A stretch of DNA of 46,754 bases from Candidatus Onthovicinus excrementipullorum (GTDB taxonomy: Bacteria; Bacillota; Clostridia; Oscillospirales; Acutalibacteraceae): positions 1 to 46,754 of the forward strand of contig DVHG01000004.1 of the NCBI GenBank assembly GCA_018712345.1. Reading direction: 5' to 3'. Below the pieces are notes generated by a model. That model did no database searches, was not told the DNA's origin, and saw nothing but the letters and a program-made list of their open reading frames with translations. Shown here piece by piece: positions 17,072 to 27,043 of the stretch. The stretch's first letter is position 1. Each line of letters begins with the position of its first letter. The translations under genes and the position numbers were made by a program.

Positions 17072-20000
17072 ATGGCGTCTCTGCTGCATGTTTTTGGCGA
17101 TTACATAACGGAGGATCGGGTGCGTGATTACCTCGCCTCCGGTGAGGTAAAAAATGTAAAAATTTCCGGAGCGGCGAAGGCGGTGATCGTCTCCGCCTCT
17201 TTCCCGTCCCCGGATACCGGAGAAATTGCCGTGGCTCAGAGCATGATCGCCGCGGCGCTCGGGCATCCGTGCGAGATTCGCCCCGGCTTCCCACCGGAGA
17301 CGCTCACGCAGGACTATTTTTCCCAGATAATGGTGCCGGAGGTCAAGCGGGAGATCACCGCTGCCAACGGCTTTTTTGCCGACTGCACCGCGCAGCTGGA
17401 GGGCGACGCTCTCTGCATTACACTCGCGCACGGCGGCAGTGCGATCCTGCTGCGCGAGCGGGCGGACCATCTGATCCGTAAGCTGATTGCCGATCGCTTC
17501 GGCCGCACGGTGGAGGTTCGCTTTACGGACGCGCTCAGCAGTGCGGAGCTGACGGCCAGAATGGAGGCGGAGGCTGCGGAGCATGCCCGGCAGGTCTCTC
17601 AGCAGATCAGCAGCCTTACACCGCCCCCGCCGCCGCAGGAGTCAAGGCCCCAGCGTGCGCCGTTCCGCAGGGTGCCGGTGGAGGATTGCAGTTTTGCCGG
17701 CACGCCGATCCGGTCGGGCAGTGTGGAGCTCGTTTACGGCATTCCACTCAAAGGGCGGATGCGTCGCCTAGAGGATGTCACGCCGGACGATGATGACGTC
17801 ACCGTCTGGGGCGATGTATTTAAATTTGAATCCCGCGAGACGCGCAACGGCCGCAGCATGATTATCTCCTTTGATGTTACAGACCGCACGGGCTCTTATA
17901 TGGTCAAGGTTTTTGATCCCATCACCAAGTGCGCCGATCTGGTCGATCGTGTCAAGAACGGGAAGACGGTCGTCGTCCGCGGCAATATCGAATACGACAA
18001 ATACGCACACGACTATGTCATCCGCGCCAAGACGATCTGTACGGCGGAGAAGACCATCCGCATGGACCACGCCGAGGAAAAGCGGGTGGAGCTGCACATG
18101 CACACCAGCATGTCCACCATGGACGGTATGACGGATGTGCGCGAGCTGATCGCCCGGGCGGCTAAATGGGGCCATAAGGCGGTCGCCGTCACGGATCACG
18201 GCGTGGTGCAGGCTTTCCCGGATGCGATGATCGCCGGGAAAAAGAATGATATCAAGATAATCTATGGTGTGGAGGCCTACTTCGTCAACGACGATCAGAA
18301 TATCCTCACCGGTGATTCCGCAGAGGGCTTTGACGAGGAATATATCGTCTTTGATATTGAAACGACGGGCTTTGGCGCGCAGACGGAGCGGATTACGGAG
18401 ATCGGCGCCGTCCGTGTCGTCAACGGGGAGAAAAAGGATGAGTTCGACATCTTTGTCAACCCGGAAAAGCCGATCCCGCCCCGGATTACGGAACTGACGG
18501 GCATCACCGATGAGATGGTGGCCGATGCCCCGCTGGAGAAAGAGGCACTTGAGCAATTTTTCGCCTTCTGCGGGGACTGCAAGGTGCTTGTTGCGCACAA
18601 CGCGGGCTTTGATACCTCGTTTATCAAGGCCGCGTGCCGCCGGACGGGGCTGACCTATGATTTTTCCCACATTGATACTGTCCCCATGTGCCGCTCCATG
18701 CTGCCGGAGCTGAGCAAGTTTACCCTTGACCGCGTGGCCAAGCATTTGAAGCTGCCGGAGTTCAACCATCACCGCGCGTGCGACGATGCCCGTGTGCTGG
18801 CGGATATCTTCCTCTGCCTGTGCAAAATGGCAAAGGATCAGGACGGCGTTGAGCGCATTGACCAGCTGAATACCACATACGGCGGCGGGGACGTCAAAAA
18901 AATGCACACCTACCACCAGATCATTCTGGTGAAAAACCTGACCGGGCTCAAGAATCTGTACAAGCTGATCTCCAAGGCTCATCTGCAGTATTTCTTCCGC
19001 CATCCGCGCATCCCAAAGAGTGAGCTTGTCGCCCACCGGGAGGGCCTGATCATCGGCAGCGCGTGTGAGGCGGGGGAGGTCTACCGTGCGATCATGGACG
19101 GCAAGACATTTGACGAGGTCTGTGAGATCGCCTCCTTCTACGACTATCTGGAGATCCAGCCAAACGGGAACAATATGTTCTATGTCCGCGACGGGCGCGT
19201 CAAGGACGAAGAGGGACTCAACGATATCAACCGGACGATTATTCGGGTGGCGGATCAGCTCGGCAAGCCGGTGGTCGCGACGGGGGACGTGCACTTTCTG
19301 GACCCGGAGGACGGCATTTACCGCCAGATCCTCATGACGGTGCAGGGCTTTAAGGACGCCGACAATCAGGCGCCGCTCTACTTCCGCACCACGGACGATA
19401 TGCTGCATGAATTTGCATGGCTGGGCGACCGCGCGCGGGAGGTCGTTATTGACAATCCCAATAAGATCGCGGATATGATCGAGGAGATCCGCCCCTTCCC
19501 GGCCGGGACGTTCCAGCCGAACATCGAGGGAGCGGCGGAGGAGTTGCGTGAGATCTGCTGGAAAAAGTGTAAGAGTATGTACGGCGAAAATCCGCCGGAG
19601 CTCGTCACCACCCGTCTCAACCGCGAGCTCGACTCCATCATCAAGCACGGGTTCAGCGTGCTGTACATCATCGCGCAGAAGCTTGTCAAAAACTCGGAGG
19701 ATCACGGCTATCACGTCGGCTCGCGGGGCAGTGTCGGCTCCTCCTTTGTGGCCACTATGGCCGGCATCTCGGAGGTCAACCCGCTCTCCCCGCACTACCT
19801 GTGCCCCAAGTGCTGCCACAGTGAATTTATTACGGATGGCAGCTACGGTTCGGGCTATGATTTACCGCCTAAAAACTGCCCGGAGTGCGGCACGCCAATG
19901 CACCGCGACGGGCACGAGATCCCGTTTGAGACATTCCTCGGCTTTGACGGCGACAAGGAGCCCGATATTGACCTGAACTTCTCCGGTGAGTATCAGTCCA

Positions 20001-21397
20001 GCGCCCACCACTACACGGAGGAGCTCTTCGGCAAGGACTATGTCTTTAAGGCCGGAACCATCTCCACCGTGGCGGAGAAGACGGCGTATGGCTATGTCAA
20101 AAAATATCTGGAGCTGAAAAACCGCGTGGTCAACCGTGCGGAGGAGGACCGCCTCACCATGGGCTGCACCGGTATCAAGCGCACCACCGGCCAGCACCCG
20201 GGCGGCATGGTCGTCGTGCCGCGCGGCCATGAGATCTATGAGTTCACGCCGGTCCAGCATCCCGCTGACGACGGCGGCAAGGATACCGTTACCACGCACT
20301 TTGACTTCAACTCCCTGCACGATACGCTCCTCAAGCTCGACGAGCTCGGGCACGATGTTCCCACGCTCTACAAGCACCTCCAGGATCTCACGGGGATTGA
20401 TGCAATGGATGTGGATATCTGCGACCCGGAGATCTACAAGCTCATGACGAGCACGGAGCCCCTCGGCGTCACACCGGAGGATATCGGCTGCCCCATCGGC
20501 ACGCTCTCCATCCCGGAGATGGGGACCTCCTTCGTCATTCAGATGATGGTCGACGCCCAGCCCAAAAATTTTTCCGACCTGCTGCAGGTCTCCGGCCTGT
20601 CCCACGGCACGGACGTGTGGCTCGGGAACGCACAGGATCTGATTAAGAGCGGCACCTGTACCATTTCCGAGGTCATCGGTACGCGTGACAGCATCATGAC
20701 CTACCTGATGCACAAGGGGATCGATCCTCTCATGTCCTTTAAGATCATGGAGATCGTCCGCAAGGGCGGAAAGAAGGGACCCCTTACCGACGAACACCTC
20801 AAGGTCATGCGTGAGCACAATGTCCCGGAGTGGTACATTGACTCGTGTAAAAAGATCAAGTACATGTTCCCCAAGGCCCACGCTGCAGCGTACGTGAGCG
20901 CCGCCCTGCGCCTGTGCTGGTATAAGCTGCATAAGCCGGTGGAGTATTATACGGCCTTCCTGACCGTGCGCGGTGAGGACTTTGACGCCGCGACCGCCCT
21001 CCAGGGGCGTCAGGCCGTCAAGAATAAGATGGCGGAACTACGCGCCAAGGGCAACGACACCACCGCCAAGGAGAAGGATCAGTACACCATGTTCCAGATC
21101 GTCAATGAGATGTTCGCCCGCGGCGTGGAGTTCCTGCCTGTGGATCTCTATAAGTCGGAAGCGGCACGCTACACGATCGAGGACGGTAAGATCCGCCTGC
21201 CCTTCGGCGCCGTGAAGGGGACGGGCGAGGCCGCGGCCAAAGCACTGTGTGCCGCCCGGGAGGACGGCGGCGGAAAGTTTATCTCCGTGGACGACGTCCA
21301 GATCCGCTCCGGCGTCACCCGTGCGGTCATCGATGCGCTGCGGGAGTGCGGGGTGTTCAGCGGTATGCCGGAGACGCGGCAGATGTCGCTGTTCTGA
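17072..21397 (+). CDS. polC: DNA polymerase III alpha subunit, PolC type
   Basis: A 1441-residue replicative polymerase of low-GC Gram-positives with built-in proofreading. In order: an N-terminal domain, an OB-fold (about residues 220-325), the PHP domain opening at VELHMHTSMSTMDGMTDV (His342 region), a DEDDh 3'-5' exonuclease inserted in PHP (VFDIETTGF, Asp428 and Glu430), a four-Cys zinc module (CPKC...CPEC) and the family C catalytic site EPDIDLNFSGEYQ (Asp965, Asp967). Helix-hairpin-helix and C-terminal parts follow, ending in QMSLF, a plausible sliding-clamp-binding tail. No frameshift is seen. It starts 12 nt after ispG and is the last gene of the long cluster. Length matches Bacillus PolC. 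Confidence 0.98.
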   Translation: MASLLHVFGDYITEDRVRDYLASGEVKNVKISGAAKAVIVSASFPSPDTGEIAVAQSMIAAALGHPCEIRPGFPPETLTQDYFSQIMVPEVKREITAANGFFADCTAQLEGDALCITLAHGGSAILLRERADHLIRKLIADRFGRTVEVRFTDALSSAELTARMEAEAAEHARQVSQQISSLTPPPPPQESRPQRAPFRRVPVEDCSFAGTPIRSGSVELVYGIPLKGRMRRLEDVTPDDDDVTVWGDVFKFESRETRNGRSMIISFDVTDRTGSYMVKVFDPITKCADLVDRVKNGKTVVVRGNIEYDKYAHDYVIRAKTICTAEKTIRMDHAEEKRVELHMHTSMSTMDGMTDVRELIARAAKWGHKAVAVTDHGVVQAFPDAMIAGKKNDIKIIYGVEAYFVNDDQNILTGDSAEGFDEEYIVFDIETTGFGAQTERITEIGAVRVVNGEKKDEFDIFVNPEKPIPPRITELTGITDEMVADAPLEKEALEQFFAFCGDCKVLVAHNAGFDTSFIKAACRRTGLTYDFSHIDTVPMCRSMLPELSKFTLDRVAKHLKLPEFNHHRACDDARVLADIFLCLCKMAKDQDGVERIDQLNTTYGGGDVKKMHTYHQIILVKNLTGLKNLYKLISKAHLQYFFRHPRIPKSELVAHREGLIIGSACEAGEVYRAIMDGKTFDEVCEIASFYDYLEIQPNGNNMFYVRDGRVKDEEGLNDINRTIIRVADQLGKPVVATGDVHFLDPEDGIYRQILMTVQGFKDADNQAPLYFRTTDDMLHEFAWLGDRAREVVIDNPNKIADMIEEIRPFPAGTFQPNIEGAAEELREICWKKCKSMYGENPPELVTTRLNRELDSIIKHGFSVLYIIAQKLVKNSEDHGYHVGSRGSVGSSFVATMAGISEVNPLSPHYLCPKCCHSEFITDGSYGSGYDLPPKNCPECGTPMHRDGHEIPFETFLGFDGDKEPDIDLNFSGEYQSSAHHYTEELFGKDYVFKAGTISTVAEKTAYGYVKKYLELKNRVVNRAEEDRLTMGCTGIKRTTGQHPGGMVVVPRGHEIYEFTPVQHPADDGGKDTVTTHFDFNSLHDTLLKLDELGHDVPTLYKHLQDLTGIDAMDVDICDPEIYKLMTSTEPLGVTPEDIGCPIGTLSIPEMGTSFVIQMMVDAQPKNFSDLLQVSGLSHGTDVWLGNAQDLIKSGTCTISEVIGTRDSIMTYLMHKGIDPLMSFKIMEIVRKGGKKGPLTDEHLKVMREHNVPEWYIDSCKKIKYMFPKAHAAAYVSAALRLCWYKLHKPVEYYTAFLTVRGEDFDAATALQGRQAVKNKMAELRAKGNDTTAKEKDQYTMFQIVNEMFARGVEFLPVDLYKSEAARYTIEDGKIRLPFGAVKGTGEAAAKALCAAREDGGGKFISVDDVQIRSGVTRAVIDALRECGVFSGMPETRQMSLF

Positions 21398-21462
21398 TCC
21401 GGCGGGCTCTCCCCCACAGGGCGATGGGTCCTCTTGCAGGGCCCGGAGCCGGAAAAGGGCGC

Positions 21463-21491
21463 TTGACAACAGTTCTTTAATTTGATATCAT
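21463..21491 (+). promoter_or_regulatory. Strong sigma-A promoter for the his operon
   Basis: Perfect TTGACA (21463-21468), a 17-nt spacer, then TATCAT (21486-21491). The leader is short (about 37 nt), with no room for a T-box or His attenuator, so any control would need an operator near the promoter. Confidence 0.85.
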
Positions 21492-21534
21492 AGTAGCACA
21501 TTAAAGTGGCACTTGTTTTTCTGAGGTGAACCGA

Positions 21535-22752
21535 ATGAAAAAGTATTTGAATAAAACGCCGGAGGGGACGCGTGACCTGCTCTTTGAGGAGTGCGTCGCG
21601 CGCCGCGCGGTGGAGGAGCGGCTCTCCGCGCTCTTCCTCTCCTATGGATATAATCAGGTTGTGACCCCGTCGGTGGAGTACTATCAGGTCTTTTCCCGCG
21701 GCAGTTCAGGCCTGCGGCAGGAGGATATGTATAAGTTGACGGATGCAAACGGACGCCTGATCGTTCTCCGGCCGGACAACACGCTCCCGATCGCGCGCGT
21801 GGTCTCCGGCAGGCTGAAGGAGGCCCCGCTCCCGATCCGCCTGTTTTACTGCCAGAAGATTTTCCGGCGGCACATGCTGATGGCCGGGCATTCCGATGAG
21901 TGCGAGCAGTGCGGGGTGGAGCTGATCGGGGCCGGGGGTCTGCGGGCGGATCTGGAAATCCTCACGCTCGCCGTGCGGGCGCTGGATGCCGTGGGTGTGC
22001 CCGGCTTCAAGCTGGAGATCGGCCACGCCGGGTTTTATAACGCCCTGTGCGATCTGCTCGATGTGGATGAGGAACTGCGCGTGGATATCAATGAGCTGGT
22101 TGAAAAGAAGAATTACGCCGCGCTGGGCGACCTGCTGGACACCCTTCCCGAGTCGGAGGCGGTCGCCGCGCTGCGCCGCCTGCCGCGGCTGTTCGGCGGC
22201 CCGGAGATTTTGGACGAGGCGGCCGGCCTGTGCACCTCCCAGCGTGCACAGGATTCCCTGGCCTATCTGCGCCGGATCTGTGCCTCCGTCCAAAAAATGG
22301 GACTGGGGGACAGCGTCACAGTCGATCTCGGCCTTGTCCACCGCAATAACTACTATACGGGTCTGGTGTTCCGGGGCTATATTCCGGGCTCCGGCGCCAC
22401 CGTCCTCTCCGGCGGGCGGTACGACCGGCTGCTTGGTGAATTCGGCGAGCCGCACCCCGCCACGGGATTCGGCGTGGAGGTGGACGAGCTGTATAAGGCG
22501 CTGCTTGACAGTGACGGCGCCCCGGCGGTCCGGGTTCCGGATGCGCTGGTGTTTGGTGCGGACGGCTATGAGCTGGAGGCGCTCGAACGGCTCGGGGAGC
22601 TGACAGGCTCCGGCCTGGTGTGTGAGAATTTTACAGGTTCCAGCCGTGCAGAGGCCATTCGGTATGCGGCGGCACACGGGATCCCGAAGACCTATTGTCT
22701 CTCATCCGGCGGATGGGAGGAGATTGATACCGCGCAGGAGGTGCAGGCATGA
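21535..22752 (+). CDS. hisZ: ATP phosphoribosyltransferase regulatory subunit HisZ
   Basis: A 405-residue protein related to histidyl-tRNA synthetase but lacking tRNA charging activity; with short HisG it forms the first enzyme of histidine synthesis. Class II synthetase-like motifs are visible: LNKTPEGTRDLLFEE, VTPSVEYYQVFSR, YKLTDANGRLIVLRPDNTLPIAR (in parts), then GLVFRGYIPGSGATVLSGGRYD. Absence of a full anticodon-binding domain and position directly before hisG support HisZ over HisS. The ATG at 21535 follows GAGGTGA. It is the first gene of an eight-gene his operon and overlaps hisG by 4 nt. Confidence 0.93.
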   Translation: MKKYLNKTPEGTRDLLFEECVARRAVEERLSALFLSYGYNQVVTPSVEYYQVFSRGSSGLRQEDMYKLTDANGRLIVLRPDNTLPIARVVSGRLKEAPLPIRLFYCQKIFRRHMLMAGHSDECEQCGVELIGAGGLRADLEILTLAVRALDAVGVPGFKLEIGHAGFYNALCDLLDVDEELRVDINELVEKKNYAALGDLLDTLPESEAVAALRRLPRLFGGPEILDEAAGLCTSQRAQDSLAYLRRICASVQKMGLGDSVTVDLGLVHRNNYYTGLVFRGYIPGSGATVLSGGRYDRLLGEFGEPHPATGFGVEVDELYKALLDSDGAPAVRVPDALVFGADGYELEALERLGELTGSGLVCENFTGSSRAEAIRYAAAHGIPKTYCLSSGGWEEIDTAQEVQA

Positions 22753-23384
22753 GAAAGCTGCGGATCGCCCTGACAAAGGGGCGCCTGGAAAAAAAGACCG
22801 TCTCCCTCTTCACGGCGATGGGGCTCGACTGTACCCAGCTGATCAACAAGGGCAGGCGGCTGATTCTCCCGGTCGGGGAGTATGAGGCCGTGCTGGCCAA
22901 GGCGGCCGATGTGACCACCTATGTGGAGCACGGCGCGTGTGATATCGGCATCGTCGGCAAGGACACCATCGCCGAGAGCGGCAAGAGCTTTTATGAGGTG
23001 CTGGACCTCGGCTTCGGGAAGTGCCGCTTCGCCCTCGCGGCCCCGAAAGGGTCGGATTTTTTCTCCGGCCATCAGGTCAAGAGCATCGCGACCAAGTATC
23101 CCAACATTGCGCGCGGCTATTTTGACCGGCTGGATATGGATGTCAATATTATCAAGATCGAGGGTTCCGTGGAGCTCGCCCCGCTGCTTGGGCTGGCGGA
23201 TGCGATCGTCGACATCGTGGAGACGGGCTCAACTTTAAAGGAAAACGGCCTGGAGGTCATTGAGGAGATCATGCCGGTCTCCGCGCGCGTGATCGTCAAT
23301 ATGGCGAGTATGAAGCTGCGGCGCGATGAGATCGAATCATTCCTTTTAGATGTCGTGGTCGCCAAGGAGGTAATGGAGCAATGA
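22749..23384 (+). CDS. hisG: ATP phosphoribosyltransferase, short form
   Basis: A 211-residue catalytic subunit joining ATP and PRPP in the first step of histidine synthesis. Motifs: RIALTKGRLEKKTVSLF, RDVEHGACDIGIVGKD-type segment (YVEHGACDIGIVGKD) and the PRPP loop region DAIVDIVETGSTLKENGLE. It lacks the C-terminal regulatory domain of long HisG, consistent with the upstream hisZ. It overlaps both neighbours by ATGA-type junctions, so hisZ, hisG and hisD are translationally coupled. Confidence 0.97.
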   Translation: MRKLRIALTKGRLEKKTVSLFTAMGLDCTQLINKGRRLILPVGEYEAVLAKAADVTTYVEHGACDIGIVGKDTIAESGKSFYEVLDLGFGKCRFALAAPKGSDFFSGHQVKSIATKYPNIARGYFDRLDMDVNIIKIEGSVELAPLLGLADAIVDIVETGSTLKENGLEVIEEIMPVSARVIVNMASMKLRRDEIESFLLDVVVAKEVMEQ

Positions 23385-24661
23385 AGGTTGTCAAAGCAGA
23401 TGGAAAAACGGAGCGGGAGCTGCTCGCCCTCTTAAAACAGCGCAGCGGGGATATGAATGCCCAAATCACCCAGGCGGCGGCGGATATCATTGAGCTGGTC
23501 CGCGCCGGCGGGGATGAGGCGGTCCGCCGCCTGACCGAGCAGTATGACGGCGTGGCGCCGCAGAATATCGTAGTGGACCGCCGGCAGATTGAGGCCTCGC
23601 TCGAGACACGGGACTCCAAGTTCGTCTATGCGCTCTACCGCGCGGCGGACAATATCCGGGACTACCACGCCCGCCAGAAGCGGGAGGGCTTTATCAATGC
23701 CCGCCCGGACGGCGTCATGATGGGGCAGCGCGTCCGGCCGCTCAAACGCGTGGGGCTCTATGTCCCGGGCGGTACGGCGGCCTACCCCTCTACCGTGCTC
23801 ATGAATGCGATCCCCGCCAAGATCGCCGGGGTGGAGGAGCTGGTCATGGTCACTCCGCCGGCCAAGACGGGCTTTGCCAATCCGAATATCCTCGCCGCTG
23901 CTGCCGTGGCCGGGGTGGATAAGATCTACCTCATGGGCGGCGCGCAGGCTGTGGCGGCCCTCGCCTACGGCACGGAGACCGTGCAGCGGGTCGATAAGAT
24001 CGTAGGCCCCGGCAACGCCTATGTGGCGGCGGCCAAAAAGCTGCTGTACGGCACCGTGGATATTGATATGATCGCCGGGCCGAGCGAGATCCTGATCGTT
24101 GCGGACGAGACGGCTAATCCCAAGTTCCTCGCTGCAGACCTGATGTCCCAGGCGGAGCACGACGTGATGGCCAGTGCGATCCTGCTCACGACCAGCGAGC
24201 AGCTTGCGAAAGATACCATCTCGGAGATCAACCGCCAGAAGCAGGGGCTCTCCCGCAGGGAGATCATCACCAAATCCCTTGATACATTCGGTGCAATCAT
24301 CATCTGTGATACGATCGAGCAGGCCATCGGCTTTGCCAACGAGGTGGCGCCTGAGCATCTGGAGCTTGCCCTCGACCGGCCGATGGACTACCTTGGCATG
24401 GTGGAGAATGCCGGATCCGTCTTCCTCGGGCACTACTGCCCGGAGCCGCTGGGCGATTACTACGCGGGGCCGAACCACGTCCTGCCGACGAACGGGACGG
24501 CGCGCTTCTTCTCCCCGCTGTCTGTGGACAGCTTTGTCAAGAAATCGAGCTTCCTCTATTACACGCCCAAGGCGCTTGAGCAGGCGAAGGATGACGTGAT
24601 CCGTATGGCCGAATCTGAGGGGCTGACGGCGCACGCGAACAGTATTAAAGTGAGGTTTTAA
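23381..24661 (+). CDS. hisD: Histidinol dehydrogenase
   Basis: A 426-residue zinc enzyme catalysing the last two oxidation steps, histidinol to histidine, with NAD. Recognisable blocks are VGLYVPGGTAAYPSTVLM, LMGGAQAVAALAYGTETV, VDKIVGPGNAYVAAAKK, DMIAGPSEILIVAD, QAEHDVMASAILLT and VAPEHLELA. GPNHVLPTNGTARFFSPLSV lies near the C-terminus. It overlaps hisG by 4 nt, and hisC starts 2 nt after its stop. Confidence 0.98.
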   Translation: MKVVKADGKTERELLALLKQRSGDMNAQITQAAADIIELVRAGGDEAVRRLTEQYDGVAPQNIVVDRRQIEASLETRDSKFVYALYRAADNIRDYHARQKREGFINARPDGVMMGQRVRPLKRVGLYVPGGTAAYPSTVLMNAIPAKIAGVEELVMVTPPAKTGFANPNILAAAAVAGVDKIYLMGGAQAVAALAYGTETVQRVDKIVGPGNAYVAAAKKLLYGTVDIDMIAGPSEILIVADETANPKFLAADLMSQAEHDVMASAILLTTSEQLAKDTISEINRQKQGLSRREIITKSLDTFGAIIICDTIEQAIGFANEVAPEHLELALDRPMDYLGMVENAGSVFLGHYCPEPLGDYYAGPNHVLPTNGTARFFSPLSVDSFVKKSSFLYYTPKALEQAKDDVIRMAESEGLTAHANSIKVRF

Positions 24662-24663
24662 CA

Positions 24664-25725
24664 GTGGCATATGAGCTTTGTGATAAATTAAAAAAACTGA
24701 CACCCTATGATCCAGCGGAGGGGACATACCGCATCCGGCTGGATGCCAACGAGTCCTTCCTCCCCCTGCCGGATGAGGTGATCGAGAAACTGCCAAAGGT
24801 GATCGAGCGCGTCCGGTTCAACCGGTATCCCGATCCGCTCGCATCGGAGCTGTGCTTTGACTTTGCGCAGTACTACCGGGTGGACCCGCAGTCCGTCACG
24901 GCGGGCAACGGTTCCGACGAGCTGCTGAATATCATCGCCAATTCCTTCCTCCAGCGCGGGGAGACGGTGCTCACCCTGGCGCCGGACTTCTCCATGTACG
25001 GCTTTTATGCGGAGCTGGCCGAGTGCCGGTGCGTGCGCATGGAGAAAGGGGAGGGCTTCCGGATCGATCCGGATGCAGTGATTGAGCGGGCCAATCAGGA
25101 GCACGCGGCGATGGTCATCTTCTCAAACCCCTGCAACCCGACCTCCGTCCTGCTGGACCGGGATTCCGTGCGGAAGATCATCCGCGGTGTGAACGGGCTC
25201 GTCGTGCTGGATGAGGCGTATATGGATTTTGCCGATGCCTCCCTGATCCGCGAGGCGGACCGGTATGACAACCTCATCCTCCTGCGCACGTGCTCCAAGG
25301 TGTTCGGGCTGGCGGCCATCCGTCTGGGCTTTGCGGTGGCCAACCCCACGATCACGCGGGCGCTGCGTGCGGCCAAATCCCCCTACAATGTCAACTCAAT
25401 CACGCAGGCGATTGGCAGCGCTGTGCTCTCCGAACCGGAGGCGGCGCACCGCGCCCTTGAGCAGATCCTGATCTCGCGCCGCAGCCTGTATGGGATGGTC
25501 CGGGAACTGGCGGAAAAATATCCCGGTAAGATCAATGTGATTGAGCCGCAGACGAACTTTGTCTTCGCACGGTATGAGGATGCCGGGGAGCTCTTTGAAT
25601 TCTTAAAGAAAAATGCGATGATCGTCCGCCGCATGGGGGACTATCTGCGCATTACGGCGGGCCGCAACCACGAGAATGTGGAGGTCACGCAGAAGATCGA
25701 CGAATTTTACGCCGGGAGGTGCTGA
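24664..25725 (+). CDS. hisC: Histidinol-phosphate aminotransferase
   Basis: A 353-residue PLP enzyme (fold type I) making histidinol phosphate from imidazole acetol phosphate and glutamate. Visible are IRLDANESFLPLPDEV, TAGNGSDELLNIIANSF, FSNPCNPTSVLL, VVLDEAYMDF and the PLP-lysine motif RTCSKVFGLAAIRLGFAVA (Lys in SKVFG). The C-terminus has MIVRRMGDYLRITAGR. The start is GTG 24664, 2 nt after the hisD stop, with GTGAGG upstream. Related aminotransferases share this fold, but the operon context fixes the role. Confidence 0.96.
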   Translation: MAYELCDKLKKLTPYDPAEGTYRIRLDANESFLPLPDEVIEKLPKVIERVRFNRYPDPLASELCFDFAQYYRVDPQSVTAGNGSDELLNIIANSFLQRGETVLTLAPDFSMYGFYAELAECRCVRMEKGEGFRIDPDAVIERANQEHAAMVIFSNPCNPTSVLLDRDSVRKIIRGVNGLVVLDEAYMDFADASLIREADRYDNLILLRTCSKVFGLAAIRLGFAVANPTITRALRAAKSPYNVNSITQAIGSAVLSEPEAAHRALEQILISRRSLYGMVRELAEKYPGKINVIEPQTNFVFARYEDAGELFEFLKKNAMIVRRMGDYLRITAGRNHENVEVTQKIDEFYAGRC

Positions 25726-25726
25726 A

Positions 25727-26305
25727 ATGGCGCAGATCATCAAAAAACGGAAAACAGCAGAGACGGATATTGAGCTGACGCTTAATCTCGGCGGCGGCGC
25801 GGTCGATATTCAGACGGGTGTCGGATTTTTTGACCACATGCTTACGGCCTTTGCCGTCCACGCCGGGTACGGGCTGACTGTCCGCTGTCGGGGCGATCTG
25901 TATGTGGACGCCCATCATACGGTGGAGGATGTCGGCATTGTTTTAGGGCAGGCGCTGGCCGAGAGCGTGGGGGATAAATCCGCCATCGCCCGGTACGGCT
26001 CCTTCTATATCCCCATGGATGAGGCGCTCGCCTTTGTCTGCGTGGATATCAGCGGGCGCGCCTACCTGCACTATGAAGTGAATTTAAAGCAGGAGAAGAC
26101 CGGCGATTTTGACACGTGCCTGGCGGTAGAGTTCTTCCGCGCGCTGGCGAATCAGGCCGGGCTGACCCTTCACGTGCGCTGCCTGTACGGGGAGAATGCG
26201 CACCACCAGTTGGAGGCGATGTTCAAGGCCGCCGGCCACGCGCTGGCGCAGGCCACGGCCCCGCGGCAGGGCGGTGTGCTCTCCACCAAGGGGAGCCTCG
26301 AATAA
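25727..26305 (+). CDS. hisB: Imidazoleglycerol-phosphate dehydratase
   Basis: A 192-residue monofunctional HisB, dehydrating imidazole glycerol phosphate. The manganese-binding histidine motifs are clear: GVGFFDHMLTAFAVHAGYGL and VDAHHTVEDVGIVLGQAL, then GENAHHQLEAMFKAAGHAL. No phosphatase domain is fused, as expected outside proteobacteria. ATG 25727 follows GGGAGGT and lies immediately after the hisC stop. In many operons hisH follows hisB; here hisA comes directly, 14 nt later. Confidence 0.97.
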   Translation: MAQIIKKRKTAETDIELTLNLGGGAVDIQTGVGFFDHMLTAFAVHAGYGLTVRCRGDLYVDAHHTVEDVGIVLGQALAESVGDKSAIARYGSFYIPMDEALAFVCVDISGRAYLHYEVNLKQEKTGDFDTCLAVEFFRALANQAGLTLHVRCLYGENAHHQLEAMFKAAGHALAQATAPRQGGVLSTKGSLE

Positions 26306-26319
26306 GAGGAGGAGTTTCA

Positions 26320-27042
26320 ATGATCATTTTTCCCGCGATCGATCTGAAAAACGGGGAATGCGTCCGCCTGAAAAAGGGCGATATGAATACGAGCGAGAAG
26401 GTGGCGGAGAGCCCGGTGCAGACGGCGCTCTCCTTTGCCGCGTGCGGCGCACAGTGGATGCACATGGTCGATCTGGACGGCGCGGTCGGCGGCGGACGGG
26501 TCAATCATCCTGTCATTGTGGAAACGGTCCGGTCCAGCGGCCTGCACACGGAGGTCGGCGGCGGGATCCGGTCGATGGCCGATATGGAATACTATCTGGA
26601 AAACGGTGTCAGCCGTGTCATCCTCGGTTCCGTCGCCCTGAAAAACAGCGCACTGGTGCGTGAGGCCGTGCGGGAGTTCGGCGGGGAGCAGATTGCTGTG
26701 GGGATCGACGCGCGCGGCGGCATGGTCGCAGCCGAGGGCTGGGTGCAGGACAGCGACGTGAATTTTATTGAGCTTGCCAAACGCATGGAGGACGTCGGCG
26801 TGCAGTACCTGATCTATACGGATATCGGCCGGGATGGCATGATGGCCGGGGCCGATATCGAGGGCCTGCAGCGCCTGAATGAGGCGGTCGGCTGCTGTGT
26901 CACAGCCAGCGGCGGGATCCGCTCCATGGACGATATTCGGGCGCTGGCTGCGCTGGACCTGTACGGGGCCATCTGCGGCAAGTCCATCTATTCCGGCGCG
27001 CTCGATCTTAGCGAGGCCGTCCGGTATTGTAAAGGAGAATAA
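26320..27042 (+). CDS. hisA: ProFAR isomerase HisA
   Basis: A 240-residue TIM-barrel isomerase opening the ribose of ProFAR. The start [20 protein letters not shown] is characteristic of HisA rather than HisF (which begins with an IPCLDV-type strand). Phosphate-binding segments [17 protein letters not shown] and [15 protein letters not shown], and catalytic Asp positions in AIDLK and YTDIGRDGM, are present. GAGGAGG lies upstream of the ATG. The usual partner hisF does not follow; hisI starts 2 nt after the stop. Confidence 0.96.
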   Translation: MIIFPAIDLKNGECVRLKKGDMNTSEKVAESPVQTALSFAACGAQWMHMVDLDGAVGGGRVNHPVIVETVRSSGLHTEVGGGIRSMADMEYYLENGVSRVILGSVALKNSALVREAVREFGGEQIAVGIDARGGMVAAEGWVQDSDVNFIELAKRMEDVGVQYLIYTDIGRDGMMAGADIEGLQRLNEAVGCCVTASGGIRSMDDIRALAALDLYGAICGKSIYSGALDLSEAVRYCKGE

Positions 27043-27043
27043 A

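Noticed and set aside
17768-19819. A 683-residue minus-strand open frame inside polC
   Set aside because: Shadow of the PolC codon pattern; composition is Asp/Arg/His-rich with no family features.
26320-27042. Possibility that this gene is hisF rather than hisA
   Set aside because: The N-terminal [11 protein letters not shown] and internal catalytic segments are HisA-like; HisF has a different opening strand.
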